Shown in pieces: positions 52,592 through 61,768 of a stretch of 64,000 nucleotides of DNA (positions within the stretch are counted from its first letter, which is position 1; each line of letters begins with the position of its first letter). Source of the stretch: Rhodocista pekingensis (GTDB taxonomy: Bacteria > Pseudomonadota > Alphaproteobacteria > Azospirillales > Azospirillaceae); the NCBI RefSeq assembly GCF_042665545.1, contig NZ_JBHTCM010000004.1, positions 620,001-684,000 on the forward strand. The letters run 5' to 3'. Both the position numbers and the translations under genes were made by a program. The notes under the pieces were generated by a model that worked only from the letters and a program-made list of their open reading frames with translations, made no database searches and had not been told where the DNA came from.

Positions 52592-53668
52592 ATGAAGCGG
52601 TCCTATGTCGTTGCCCTGACGATCACGCTTGTCGCCGTGGTCTGGATGGCTTCCGGCCAGTTCGGCGGGGTAGTCGCCCAGGATGCGGCGCCCACCGAGG
52701 CTCCGCAGCAGGTGCGCGAGCTTGTCTCCGTGCGTGTCGCCGTGCTGGGGGCGGAGCCGTTGACCAGCGAGGTCGTGGTCAACGGCCGCAGCCAGGCCTT
52801 CCGCAGCGTCAGCATCAAGGCCGAGGTCCGCGGCCGGGTGGAAGCGATCCTGGCCGAGCGCGGCGCCGCCGTCGCGGCCGCGGCTCCCCTGGTCCGGATC
52901 GCGGTGGATGCCCGCCGCGCCGACCTGGAGGAGGCCCGCGCCAGAGTGGCCCTGCGCAAGACCGAGTGGGATGCCGCCCGCCGGCTGGCCGACCAGGGCT
53001 TCAGTTCCGAAATCCGCCGGGCCGAAACGAAGGCCGCCTACGAGGCAGCCCTCGCCGCCGTCAAGGCGGCGGAACTCGCCCTTGAGAAGACGGAGATCAA
53101 GGCCCCGTTCGAGGGGATCGTGGACAGCCGCCCGGTTGAACTGGGTGATTTCGTCGATGTCGGCGACCCGATCGCCACCATCGTGGATCTGGACCCGATC
53201 AAGTTCGTCGCCTATGTCGGCGAGCGTCATGTCCGCGACCTCTCCCTGGGCGGCATGGCCCATGCCCGTACCCTGTCCGGCGACGAGGTGGAGGGCCGCA
53301 TCACCTTCATCGCCGCTGCGGCCGATCCCGACGCCCGCACCTTCCGCGTGGAGGTCGAGGCGCCGAACCCCGGACGCGCCATCGTGGACGGGCTGACCTC
53401 CTCGCTGCGCCTGCCGGTCGCCCAACGGACGGCACACCGGCTGAGCCCGGCCGTGCTGACACTGGACGATGCCGGCACCATCGGGGTGAAGACCGTCGAT
53501 GCCGACGACATCGTGCGCTTCGTTCCTGTCAGGATCCTGTCCAGCGATCCGGCCGGGATCTGGGTGGGTGGCCTGCCCGACACGGCGACCGTGGTGATCG
53601 TCGGGCAGGAGTTCGTGGTGGACGGCCAGAAGGTGAAGCCCGTCAGCCAGCCAGGGGGCGTCTCGTGA
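52592..53668 (+). CDS. RND efflux periplasmic adaptor (membrane fusion protein)
   Basis: A 358-residue adaptor linking an RND pump to an outer-membrane channel. It has an N-terminal signal/anchor (about 1-30), the beta-barrel and lipoyl pieces (SIKAEVRGRVEAILAERGAA, IKAPFEGIVDSRPVELGDFV), a short hairpin (about 100-150) and the C-terminal membrane-proximal domain. GGAGGG precedes the ATG. Its stop overlaps the permease GTG start (GTGA). No outer-membrane factor gene is next to the pair. Confidence 0.92.
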   Translation: MKRSYVVALTITLVAVVWMASGQFGGVVAQDAAPTEAPQQVRELVSVRVAVLGAEPLTSEVVVNGRSQAFRSVSIKAEVRGRVEAILAERGAAVAAAAPLVRIAVDARRADLEEARARVALRKTEWDAARRLADQGFSSEIRRAETKAAYEAALAAVKAAELALEKTEIKAPFEGIVDSRPVELGDFVDVGDPIATIVDLDPIKFVAYVGERHVRDLSLGGMAHARTLSGDEVEGRITFIAAAADPDARTFRVEVEAPNPGRAIVDGLTSSLRLPVAQRTAHRLSPAVLTLDDAGTIGVKTVDADDIVRFVPVRILSSDPAGIWVGGLPDTATVVIVGQEFVVDGQKVKPVSQPGGVS

Positions 53669-56600
53669 GCGCGCTGATCGGCTGGGCCATCGGCCGCTCC
53701 CGCATGGTCATCGCGCTGTTCGTGCTGCTGCTGGTCGGCGGCGTCGGCGCCTATGCGACCATGCCGAAGGAGGCCGCACCGGACATCAACATCCCGATCA
53801 TCTACGTCTCCGTCACCTACGAGGGCATCTCGCCCGAGGACGCCGAACGCCTGCTGGTCCGCCCGATCGAGCAGGAGGTGCGCACCATCGAAGGCGTCAA
53901 GGAGATGACCGCCAGCGCCTATCAGGGCGGGGCCAACGTGGTGCTGGAGTTCGAGGCGGGATTCGACGCCGACAGGGCGCTGGACGATGTGCGCCAGAAG
54001 GTCGATCTGGCCCGGCCGGAGCTGCCCGACGGGGTGGACGAGCCGCGGGTCAGCGAGGTCAACTTCTCCCTCTTTCCGGTGATCGTCGTCACCCTGTCGG
54101 GCGACGTGCCGGAGCGCACGCTGCTGCGGCTCGCCCGCGATCTGGAGGACCGGATCGAAGGATTGAGCGAGGTGCTGTCCGTCGATGTCAGCGGCGACCG
54201 CGAGGAGCTGGTCGAGGTCGTCATCGACCCGATGCTGCTGGAGAGCTACGGGCTGAACCCCAACGACATCATCACCCTGTTCGGGCGCTCCAACCGGCTG
54301 GTCGCGGCGGGCAATCTGGATACCGGCGCCGGCCGCTTCGCGGTCAAGGTGCCCGGCCTGTTCGAGACGGTGGACGATGTCCTGGACATGCCGATCAAGG
54401 TCAGCGGCGACAGCGCCGTGCGCTTCCGCGACGTGGCGGAGGTGCGTCGGACCTTCCGCGACCCGACCAGCTTTGCCCGTGTGAACGGCGAGCGCGCCAT
54501 CGCGCTGGAGGTGGTGAAGCGCACCGGCGAGAACGTGATCGACACGATCGAGAAGGTCCGCACCGTCGTGGCCGAGGCACAGCGCACCTGGCCCGTCGCG
54601 GTGGCGGTCAGCTTCTCCCAGGACCAGTCGAACGAGATCCGGATGATGCTGTCCGATCTCACCAACAATCTCATCAGCGCCATCCTGCTGGTGATGATCG
54701 TCTGCATCGCCGCCCTGGGCGTGCAGGCCGGGCTGCTGGTGGGCGTGGCCATTCCGGGCTCGTTCCTGACCGGGCTGCTGGTGCTGATGGTGATGGGACT
54801 GTCCATCAACAACATCGTGCTGTTCAGCCTGATCATGGTCGTCGGCATGCTGGTCGATGGCGCCATCATCACCAACGAGTACGCTGACCGGAAGATGACG
54901 GAGGGGCTGAGCCCCCGCGAGTCCTACAGCCTTGCCGCGCAGCGCATGGCCTGGCCGATCATCACCTCGACGGCCACGACCCTGGCTGCCTTCGCCCCGC
55001 TGCTGTTCTGGCCGGGCATGGTCGGCGAGTTCATGAAGTTCCTGCCGATCACCCTGATCGCAACGCTCTCCGCCTCGATCCTGATGGCGCTGATCTTCAT
55101 CCCGACGCTGGGATCGGTGTTCGGCCATGCCGGGCAGACGGACCCGGCCCTGATGAAGGCGCTGGCGGCGAGTGAAACGGGCGATCTGCGCACCCTGCGC
55201 GGCTTCACCGGCTTCTATGTCCGCCTGCTGGACCGCGCCCTCGACCATCCCGGCAAGGTGGTCGGCGCCGGATTCGCCGGGCTGGTCGCCGTCTGGGTCT
55301 ACTACGCCACCCATGGCAACGGCGTGGAGTTCTTCCCGGAATCCGAGCCGCAGGTGGCGACCGTGATGGTCCATGCCCGTGGCAACATGTCGGTCTATGA
55401 GAAGGACCAGCTTGTCCGCGAGGTCGAGGAACGGGTCCTGGAGTTCAGCGCCGAGTTCAAGAGCGTTTACACCCGCACCATCGGGCAGAGCACCGGCGGC
55501 GGGGGCGGCATCATGGGCGACCAGGCCGAGGACGTGATCGGCCGTGTCGACATCCAGTTCCTGGACTGGGACGAGCGCCGCCCGGCCGACCGGATCCTGG
55601 CCGACATCCAGGCGCGGACGGCGGACCTGCCGGGTATCATCGTGGAGACGCGCAAGCAGGAGGACGGCCCGCCCGTCGGCAAGCCCATCCAGGTCGAGCT
55701 GTCATCGATCTACTCCGAACGCCTCCCGGCCGCGGTCGAGCATCTGCGCCGGGGGCTGGAGGAGGTCGGCGGCTTCGTCGGCATCGAGGACAGCCGCCCC
55801 CTGCCCGGCATCGACTGGCAGATCGCGGTGGACCGCGGGCAGGCCGCGAAGTTCGGCCTGGACGTCTCGGCGGTGGGCGACGCCGTGCGCCTCGTCACCA
55901 ACGGGCTGATCCTGGAGACCTACCGGCCCGACGACAGCGAGGACGAGATCGACATCGTCGCCCGCTATCCGGTTGACTACCGGTCGCTCGACCAGCTCGA
56001 CCTGATCCGGCTGCCGACGGCGCAGGGACTGGTGCCCATCAGCAACTTCGTCACCCGCGAACCGCACCCCACGGTCGGCGTCATCAACCGCACCGACAGC
56101 AAGCGGGTGATGGAGGTGAAGGCGGACGTTCCCCCCGGCGTGCTCGCCTCCGACAAGCTGCTGGAGTTGCAGGCCTGGCTGGAAGCCAACCCGCCGGACC
56201 CGACGGTCACCCTGACCTTCAAGGGCGAGGACGAGGAGCAGCGGGAGAGCGGGGCTTTCCTCACGCAGGCCTTCGCCGTGGCGCTGTTCCTGATCGCGGT
56301 CATCCTGATCGCGCAGTTCAACAGCTTCTACAGCACCGCCCTGATCCTCTCCGCCGTCATCATGTCCACGGTCGGGGTGCTGATCGGGCTGCTGCTGACC
56401 GGCCAGCCGTTCGGCATCGTCATGACCGGCATCGGCGTGATCTCGCTCGCCGGCATCGTGGTGAACAACAACATCGTCCTGATCGATACCTACGACCGCC
56501 TGCACAGGACGACGCCCAGCGCCCGGGAAGCCCTGCTGCGCACGGGCGCGCAGCGCCTGCGACCGGTGTTCCTGACCACGGTGACGACGGTGCTGGGGCT

Positions 56601-56880
56601 GATGCCGATGGTGTTCCAGGTCAACCTGGACTTCGTCAGCCGGGAGATCTCCGTCGGCGCGCCCTCCACCCAGTGGTGGGGCGGCTTCTCCACCGCCATC
56701 GCCTTCGGGCTGAGCTTCGCCACGGTGCTGACGCTGGTGGTGACGCCCTGCGCCCTGATGCTGCGGGAGAACATGATCGCCGCGCTGCGGCGGCTCTGGC
56801 CGTTCGGGCGCAGGCAGCGCCCCGGCGACGGTGACCGCCCCGGCGACCGCCGACCGCCGCTGGCCAAGGCGGCGGAGTAA
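53665..56880 (+). CDS. RND multidrug/hydrophobic efflux permease
   Basis: A 1071-residue AcrB-type transporter with 12 membrane helices and two large periplasmic loops. Recognisable segments are IGWAIGRSRMVIALFVLLLV (TM1), FSLIMVVGMLVDGAIITNEY (TM4, with the proton-relay Asp) and VISLAGIVVNNNIVLIDTYD (TM10). GTG start overlapping the adaptor stop. Located under PadR control by position. A C-terminal Arg/Pro/Asp-rich tail extends beyond TM12. The substrate is unknown. Confidence 0.93.
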   Translation: MSALIGWAIGRSRMVIALFVLLLVGGVGAYATMPKEAAPDINIPIIYVSVTYEGISPEDAERLLVRPIEQEVRTIEGVKEMTASAYQGGANVVLEFEAGFDADRALDDVRQKVDLARPELPDGVDEPRVSEVNFSLFPVIVVTLSGDVPERTLLRLARDLEDRIEGLSEVLSVDVSGDREELVEVVIDPMLLESYGLNPNDIITLFGRSNRLVAAGNLDTGAGRFAVKVPGLFETVDDVLDMPIKVSGDSAVRFRDVAEVRRTFRDPTSFARVNGERAIALEVVKRTGENVIDTIEKVRTVVAEAQRTWPVAVAVSFSQDQSNEIRMMLSDLTNNLISAILLVMIVCIAALGVQAGLLVGVAIPGSFLTGLLVLMVMGLSINNIVLFSLIMVVGMLVDGAIITNEYADRKMTEGLSPRESYSLAAQRMAWPIITSTATTLAAFAPLLFWPGMVGEFMKFLPITLIATLSASILMALIFIPTLGSVFGHAGQTDPALMKALAASETGDLRTLRGFTGFYVRLLDRALDHPGKVVGAGFAGLVAVWVYYATHGNGVEFFPESEPQVATVMVHARGNMSVYEKDQLVREVEERVLEFSAEFKSVYTRTIGQSTGGGGGIMGDQAEDVIGRVDIQFLDWDERRPADRILADIQARTADLPGIIVETRKQEDGPPVGKPIQVELSSIYSERLPAAVEHLRRGLEEVGGFVGIEDSRPLPGIDWQIAVDRGQAAKFGLDVSAVGDAVRLVTNGLILETYRPDDSEDEIDIVARYPVDYRSLDQLDLIRLPTAQGLVPISNFVTREPHPTVGVINRTDSKRVMEVKADVPPGVLASDKLLELQAWLEANPPDPTVTLTFKGEDEEQRESGAFLTQAFAVALFLIAVILIAQFNSFYSTALILSAVIMSTVGVLIGLLLTGQPFGIVMTGIGVISLAGIVVNNNIVLIDTYDRLHRTTPSAREALLRTGAQRLRPVFLTTVTTVLGLMPMVFQVNLDFVSREISVGAPSTQWWGGFSTAIAFGLSFATVLTLVVTPCALMLRENMIAALRRLWPFGRRQRPGDGDRPGDRRPPLAKAAE

Positions 56881-56896
56881 GCGACACGGCAAAGAC

Positions 56897-56922
56897 GGCG
56901 GGGGGCTCATGGCCCCCCCGCC
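56897..56922. terminator. GC-rich hairpin between the permease and pssA
   Basis: GGCGGGGGG (56897-56905) pairs with CCCCCCGCC (56914-56922) around an 8-base loop, between convergent genes. No T-tract. Confidence 0.5.
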
Positions 56923-56940
56923 GGCCGGATGCGCGGGCGG

Positions 56941-57831
56941 TCAGGACCGCGCCGCGCCGTCCTCTGCTGCTGCCTCAGCCACGGCGGGCGATCCGACCGG
57001 GGCCGAGCCGGAGACAGCATCCGCCTGCGTGGCCGACAGCCGCTCCGCCTCATCCTTCAGACGCTCATAGTGCTTCACGCTGAGGGGCAGGCTGCCGAGA
57101 TAGGCGATGCCGATGACCGTCAACGTGGCCCAGGGCGCACTGACCAGCCCCGCAGCGATGGCGGCCACGCCGATCAGCACGAAGACGACGTAGCGGGGCG
57201 GGATGCGCAGCCCCTTGAGCGAGAAGGTCGGCAGGGCGCTGACCATCAGGGCCGCGATCACCACCACCCACGGCACCACCAGCCAGGAATGATCGAAGAT
57301 GCCGGTGCCCAGCTCCAGGGTGGCGATCAGCGGCAGAATGGCGAGCCCGGCCCCGGCCGGGGCGGGCACGCCGGTGAAGTAGTTGTAGGCCCAGGCCGGC
57401 TTCTCCACCGCCATGCCCAGCGCCGTGTTGAACCGGGCCAGCCGCAGCGCCGCGCAGATGCCCAGCAGGACCGCCGCGATCCAGCCGAAGGTCCCGGCAT
57501 CCTTGAGCACCCAGACATAGAGGATCATGGCCGGGGCGACGCCGAAGCTCACCACGTCCGAGAGGCTGTCCAGTTCCTCGCCGAACTTGCTCTGCGCGTT
57601 CAGCAGCCGGGCGATGCGGCCGTCCAGCGCATCGAAGACGGCGGCGACGACGATGGCGATCACCGCCGGCTCGAACCGGCCTTCCAGGCCGAAGCGCATC
57701 GCCGTCATGCCCGAGGCCAGGGCCAGGAGCGTCAGGACGTTGGGCAGCAGCTTGTTGACCGTCAGGCCGCGCAGGCGCGGCGGTCGGACCCGGCGGCCCC
57801 GCCGCCCGAACACCCGGGGCGGACGGACCAT
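56941..57831 (-). CDS. pssA: CDP-diacylglycerol-serine O-phosphatidyltransferase PssA
   Basis: A 296-residue integral membrane enzyme making phosphatidylserine. The CDP-alcohol phosphotransferase signature is complete: Asp70-Gly71, Ala74-Arg75, Gly84, Asp88 and Asp92 (spanning DALDGRIAR to ELDSLSD). About eight membrane helices. A basic N-terminus and Ala-rich C-terminal tail flank the core. Start ATG 57831 overlaps the psd stop, so phosphatidylserine synthase and decarboxylase are co-translated. Confidence 0.95.
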   Translation of the reverse strand: MVRPPRVFGRRGRRVRPPRLRGLTVNKLLPNVLTLLALASGMTAMRFGLEGRFEPAVIAIVVAAVFDALDGRIARLLNAQSKFGEELDSLSDVVSFGVAPAMILYVWVLKDAGTFGWIAAVLLGICAALRLARFNTALGMAVEKPAWAYNYFTGVPAPAGAGLAILPLIATLELGTGIFDHSWLVVPWVVVIAALMVSALPTFSLKGLRIPPRYVVFVLIGVAAIAAGLVSAPWATLTVIGIAYLGSLPLSVKHYERLKDEAERLSATQADAVSGSAPVGSPAVAEAAAEDGAARS

Positions 57832-58523
57832 CAGCGGATCTCCCCCTGCCGTGCCGGCTCGACGCCGTAGAGGTCGGCCAGGATCGTCTCACCCGCCACC
57901 ATGCGCTGCCCGACGCAGACGAGCGGCGGCGTGCCCTTGGGCAGGTAGACGTCGCAGCGGCTGCCGAAGCGGATCAGCCCGTAGCGCTCACCCGAGCGGA
58001 CGGTCTGGCCCGGCTCGATGTGGCAGATGATGCGGCGGGCGACCAGGCCTGCGATCTGCACGACCGCGACCTCCCGCTCGTCCGGCAGGACGACGCGGAC
58101 GGAGTTGCGCTCGTTCAGCTCGCTCGCCTTGTCCAGCGAGGCGTTCAGGAAGGCGCCCGGATGGTACTCCACGGCGCGGACCACGCCGTCCACCGGCATG
58201 CGGTTCACATGCACGTCGAAGACGTTCAGGAACACGCTGACGCGGGGCAGCGGCTCGGGCCCCATGCCCAGCTCCGGCGGCGGGGCGGCCTCGGTGATCA
58301 TGGAGACGACGCCGTCGGCGGGGCTCACCACCAGTCCGTGGCCGACCGGGGTCACCCGGTCAGGGTCGCGGAAGAAGTAGGCGCACCAGCCGGTCAGGCC
58401 GAGGCCGATCCAGCCCAGGGCCGGGGACAGGGAGAAGAGAAGCGCCGCGACGACCGCGAAGGCGGCGATGAAGGGCCAGCCGGCACGGTGGATCGGGACG
58501 ATGACGGTCTTGAGCGCGGACAT
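57831..58523 (-). CDS. psd: Phosphatidylserine decarboxylase proenzyme
   Basis: A 230-residue type II (short, archaeal/alpha-type) decarboxylase converting phosphatidylserine to phosphatidylethanolamine. The N-terminal membrane helices (about 10-50) precede the catalytic domain with SVFLNVFDVHVNRMPVDG. Self-cleavage should occur at Gly187-Ser188 in LIRFGSRCDVYLP, giving the pyruvoyl group. ATG 58523 chosen because it begins at MSALKTV; an upstream in-frame ATG is at 58568. Confidence 0.95.
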   Translation of the reverse strand: MSALKTVIVPIHRAGWPFIAAFAVVAALLFSLSPALGWIGLGLTGWCAYFFRDPDRVTPVGHGLVVSPADGVVSMITEAAPPPELGMGPEPLPRVSVFLNVFDVHVNRMPVDGVVRAVEYHPGAFLNASLDKASELNERNSVRVVLPDEREVAVVQIAGLVARRIICHIEPGQTVRSGERYGLIRFGSRCDVYLPKGTPPLVCVGQRMVAGETILADLYGVEPARQGEIR

Positions 58524-58726
58524 GCGGTTGGAACACCCGGGTTGAGGAAAAGCGCATCCTAAAGACATGAGCGCCGGAAATTAAGCCCTTCCGCCGTCAT
58601 GCAGGGATGACGTGGCGCCGCTGCGCCCTACCTCCATCGACATATTTCGAAATCGTACGCAAGTTGGGATTAACCGTTCCTTGCCTCCTGCGGCATCATG
58701 CGGTTCCCTCACCAAGGCAACCCACC

Positions 58727-59134
58727 ATGCCCGTCCTGGTCCAGACCCGCGCGGTATCGCGCCCCCTCCGGCTTCTGGTGGCCGAGGACGAAGCCGTCAT
58801 CGCCCTGGGCCTGAAGCAGGTCCTGCTCAGCGCGGGGTACGAGGTCTGCGCCATCGTCGCCACCGCCCGGGACGCGGTGGAGGCGGCCGGCCGGATGCAC
58901 CCCGACCTGGTGCTGATGGACATCATGCTGCGCGACGGCGACGGTGTGGACGCGGCCTGCACCATCTGGGCGAGCTACCGCATCCGCAGCCTGTTCATGA
59001 GCGCGCTCGACGCGACAAGCCTGCACGACCGGGCCGCGGCCGCGTATCCGCTGGGGTTCCTCACCAAGCCCTACCGCTGCGAGGACCTGCTGTCCCGGCT
59101 GGAACAGGCCGCCCGCGTCAGGGTCGGCGCCTGA
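58727..59134 (+). CDS. Stand-alone CheY-like response regulator
   Basis: A 135-residue protein that is one receiver domain. Landmarks are LLVAEDEAVIALGLKQVLLS (acidic pair), phosphoacceptor Asp in DLVLMDIMLRDGDG, Ser in SLFMSALDA and Lys in LTKPYRCEDLL. It resembles the receivers of PhyR/CheY-like general stress proteins but has no sigma-like domain. AAGG precedes the ATG by 9-10 bases. It follows psd divergently. Confidence 0.88.
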   Translation: MPVLVQTRAVSRPLRLLVAEDEAVIALGLKQVLLSAGYEVCAIVATARDAVEAAGRMHPDLVLMDIMLRDGDGVDAACTIWASYRIRSLFMSALDATSLHDRAAAAYPLGFLTKPYRCEDLLSRLEQAARVRVGA

Positions 59135-59221
59135 CCAGCCTCCCCCCTTGCCATTGCCCGACTGTTCCCTGGCCCCGCCCCGATGCGCTATGAGGGGCAC
59201 CGTCTGCTGCCGGGCGGAGCC

Positions 59222-61732
59222 ATGATTTCCCAGCCTTCCTTTCCCCCGCTTCCCATCGACGGCATCCTGCCGGACCTGACTGCGACCCTGGACCGCACGG
59301 CCGCCGCCGTGCTCCAGGCCCCGCCGGGGGCCGGCAAGACGACGCGGGTACCGCTGGCCCTGCTGGACCGGCCCTGGACGGCGGACGGCCGCATCGTGAT
59401 GCTGGAGCCGCGCCGGCTGGCCGCCCGCACCGCCGCCCGCCGCATGGCGGAGATGCTGGGCGAGGCCGTGGGCGAGACGGTCGGCTACCGGGTCCGCCTG
59501 GACTCGCGCGTTTCCGCCCGCACCCGCATCGAGGTGGTGACGGAGGGACTGTTCCTGCGCCGGCTCCAGGCCGATCCGGCACTGGAGGGCGTCGCCGCCG
59601 TCCTGTTCGACGAGTTCCACGAACGCAGCCTGGACGCCGATCTGGCGCTGACCTTCTGCCTCCAGTCGCAGGCCCTGCTGCGGCCGGACCTGCGCCTGCT
59701 GGTGATGTCCGCCACCCTGGACGGCGGACCGGTGGCGGAGCTGCTGGGCGGCGCGCCGGTGCTGACCAGCGAAGGCCGCGCCTATCCGGTGGAAACCCGC
59801 TGGATCGAGCCCGCCCCCGGCGACCGGGCGGAGGAGGCCGCGGCCCGCGACGTCCGGCGGGCGCTGGCGGAGGAGAGCGGCAGCGTGCTGGTCTTCCTGC
59901 CCGGCGGCGGCGAGATCCGCCGGGTGGAGCGGCTGCTGTCCGATCCGCCCCTGCGCGAGGGCATCCTGCTGACGCCGCTCTACGGCGACCTCTCGCTGGA
60001 TGCCCAGGACGCCGCCATCCGTCCCGCCCCGGCCGGCCGGCGCAAGGTGGTTCTGGCGACCTCCATCGCCGAGACCAGCCTGACCATCGAGGGCATCCGG
60101 GTCGTGGTGGATGCCGGCCTCTCACGCATCGGCCGGTTCGACCCGCGCAGCGGCATGGGACGGCTGGAGACGGTGCGCGTCTCCCGCGCCTCGGCCGACC
60201 AGCGGCGCGGCCGCGCCGGCCGCCTGGAGCCCGGCGTCTGCTATAGGCTGTGGAGCGAAGCGGGCGACCGCGCCCTGATCCCCTTCACCCCGGCGGAGAT
60301 CCTGCGCGCCGATCTGGCCCCGCTGGCCCTGGAACTGGCGCAGTGGGGCATCGCCGACGCGACGGAGCTGCCCTGGCTGGACCGGCCGCCGGAGGCCGCC
60401 CTTGCGCATGCCCGCGACCTGCTGCGCCAGCTCGGCGCCCTGGACGACGGGCTGCGCATCACCCCGCACGGCCGCCGGATGGCGGAGCTGGGGCTGCACC
60501 CGCGCCTCGCCCACATGGTCATCGCCGGCGCCGACCGGGGCCACAAGCGGCTGGCCTGCCGCATCGCCGCGCTGCTGGGGGAGCGCGACCTGCTGCGCGG
60601 CGGCGGGGGGCGCGATGCCGACCTGCGGCTGCGCCTTGACCTGCTGGAGGAGCGCCGGAGCGATCCGCGCGTGGACCGGGGCAGCCTGCACCAGGTCCGG
60701 GAATCGGCCCGGCAGCTCGAACGCCAGATCGACGGCCCGGCCGGGGACACCGGCAGCGATGCGGCCGGCGCCCTGCTGGCCCTGGCCTATCCCGACCGGA
60801 TCGCGCAACGCCGGCCCGGCGCGCCGGGACAGTTCCGGCTGTCCGGCGGGCGCGGCGCGGCGCTGGACCCGACGGACCCGCTGGCGACAGCCGACTTCCT
60901 GGCGGTCGCCGACCTGGACGGCCAGGGGCGCGACGCCCGCATCTTCCTGGCCGCCCCGCTGACCCAGGCCGAGCTGGAGGAGGACTTCGCCGGCGAGCTG
61001 CGCCGCGAGGAGGTGGTGGCCTGGGACAGCCGGGAGCAGGCCGTGCTGGCCCGCCGTCGCCGCCGGCTGTTCGGGCTGGTGCTGAAGGACGAGCCCCTGG
61101 TGCCGCCGCCCGCGGACCGGGTGCTGCCCGCCCTGCTGGAGGGCATCCGGGAGATGGGCCTGTCCTGCCTGCCCTGGACGAAGGAGCTTGAGGCGTGGCG
61201 GCTGCGCGTCGGCTTCCTGCGCCGGACCCTGGGCGATCCATGGCCCGACATGGGCGACGCGGCCCTGCTGGACGGGCTGGAGGACTGGCTGGCCCCGTGG
61301 CTGTCCGGGGTCACCCGCCGCGGTCATCTGGACCGGATCGACCTGCACGGCGCCGTGACCGGGATGCTCGACTGGCAGGCGAAGCAGGAGCTGAACCGGC
61401 TGGCGCCGACCCATGTCACCGTGCCCACCGGCTCCCGCATCCCGATCGACTATGCGGCGGCGGAGCCGGTGCTGGCGGTGCGGCTCCAGGAGCTGTTCGG
61501 CGAGGCGGAGACGCCACGCATCGCCGGCGGACGGGTGCCGCTGCTGCTGCACCTGCTCTCGCCGGCGCACCGCCCGGTGCAGGTGACGCGCGACCTCGCC
61601 TCCTTCTGGGCGAACGCCTACCGCGAGGTGAAGAAGGACCTCGCCGGCCGCTATCCCCGGCACTACTGGCCGGACGATCCCTTGCAGGCGGAACCGACGG
61701 CACGGGCGAAGCGCCGGCCGCCCTCCTCCTGA
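59222..61732 (+). CDS. hrpB: ATP-dependent helicase HrpB (DEAH type)
   Basis: An 836-residue DExH helicase of the HrpB family, a putative RNA helicase. Walker A QAPPGAGKTTRVP (about 33-45), Walker B VLFDEFHERSLDAD (about 135), the C-terminal helicase domain with ATSIAETSLTIEGIRVVVDA and DQRRGRAGRLEPG, and the HrpB C-terminal extension (FLRRTLGDPWPDMG, HYWPDDPLQAEPT). Start ATG 59222 has GGAG 4-5 bases upstream; an upstream in-frame ATG at 59183 lacks domain sequence. Confidence 0.95.
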   Translation: MISQPSFPPLPIDGILPDLTATLDRTAAAVLQAPPGAGKTTRVPLALLDRPWTADGRIVMLEPRRLAARTAARRMAEMLGEAVGETVGYRVRLDSRVSARTRIEVVTEGLFLRRLQADPALEGVAAVLFDEFHERSLDADLALTFCLQSQALLRPDLRLLVMSATLDGGPVAELLGGAPVLTSEGRAYPVETRWIEPAPGDRAEEAAARDVRRALAEESGSVLVFLPGGGEIRRVERLLSDPPLREGILLTPLYGDLSLDAQDAAIRPAPAGRRKVVLATSIAETSLTIEGIRVVVDAGLSRIGRFDPRSGMGRLETVRVSRASADQRRGRAGRLEPGVCYRLWSEAGDRALIPFTPAEILRADLAPLALELAQWGIADATELPWLDRPPEAALAHARDLLRQLGALDDGLRITPHGRRMAELGLHPRLAHMVIAGADRGHKRLACRIAALLGERDLLRGGGGRDADLRLRLDLLEERRSDPRVDRGSLHQVRESARQLERQIDGPAGDTGSDAAGALLALAYPDRIAQRRPGAPGQFRLSGGRGAALDPTDPLATADFLAVADLDGQGRDARIFLAAPLTQAELEEDFAGELRREEVVAWDSREQAVLARRRRRLFGLVLKDEPLVPPPADRVLPALLEGIREMGLSCLPWTKELEAWRLRVGFLRRTLGDPWPDMGDAALLDGLEDWLAPWLSGVTRRGHLDRIDLHGAVTGMLDWQAKQELNRLAPTHVTVPTGSRIPIDYAAAEPVLAVRLQELFGEAETPRIAGGRVPLLLHLLSPAHRPVQVTRDLASFWANAYREVKKDLAGRYPRHYWPDDPLQAEPTARAKRRPPSS

Positions 61733-61768
61733 GCGGAACCCACCATGGCGCCGGAATGACCCCGGCCG

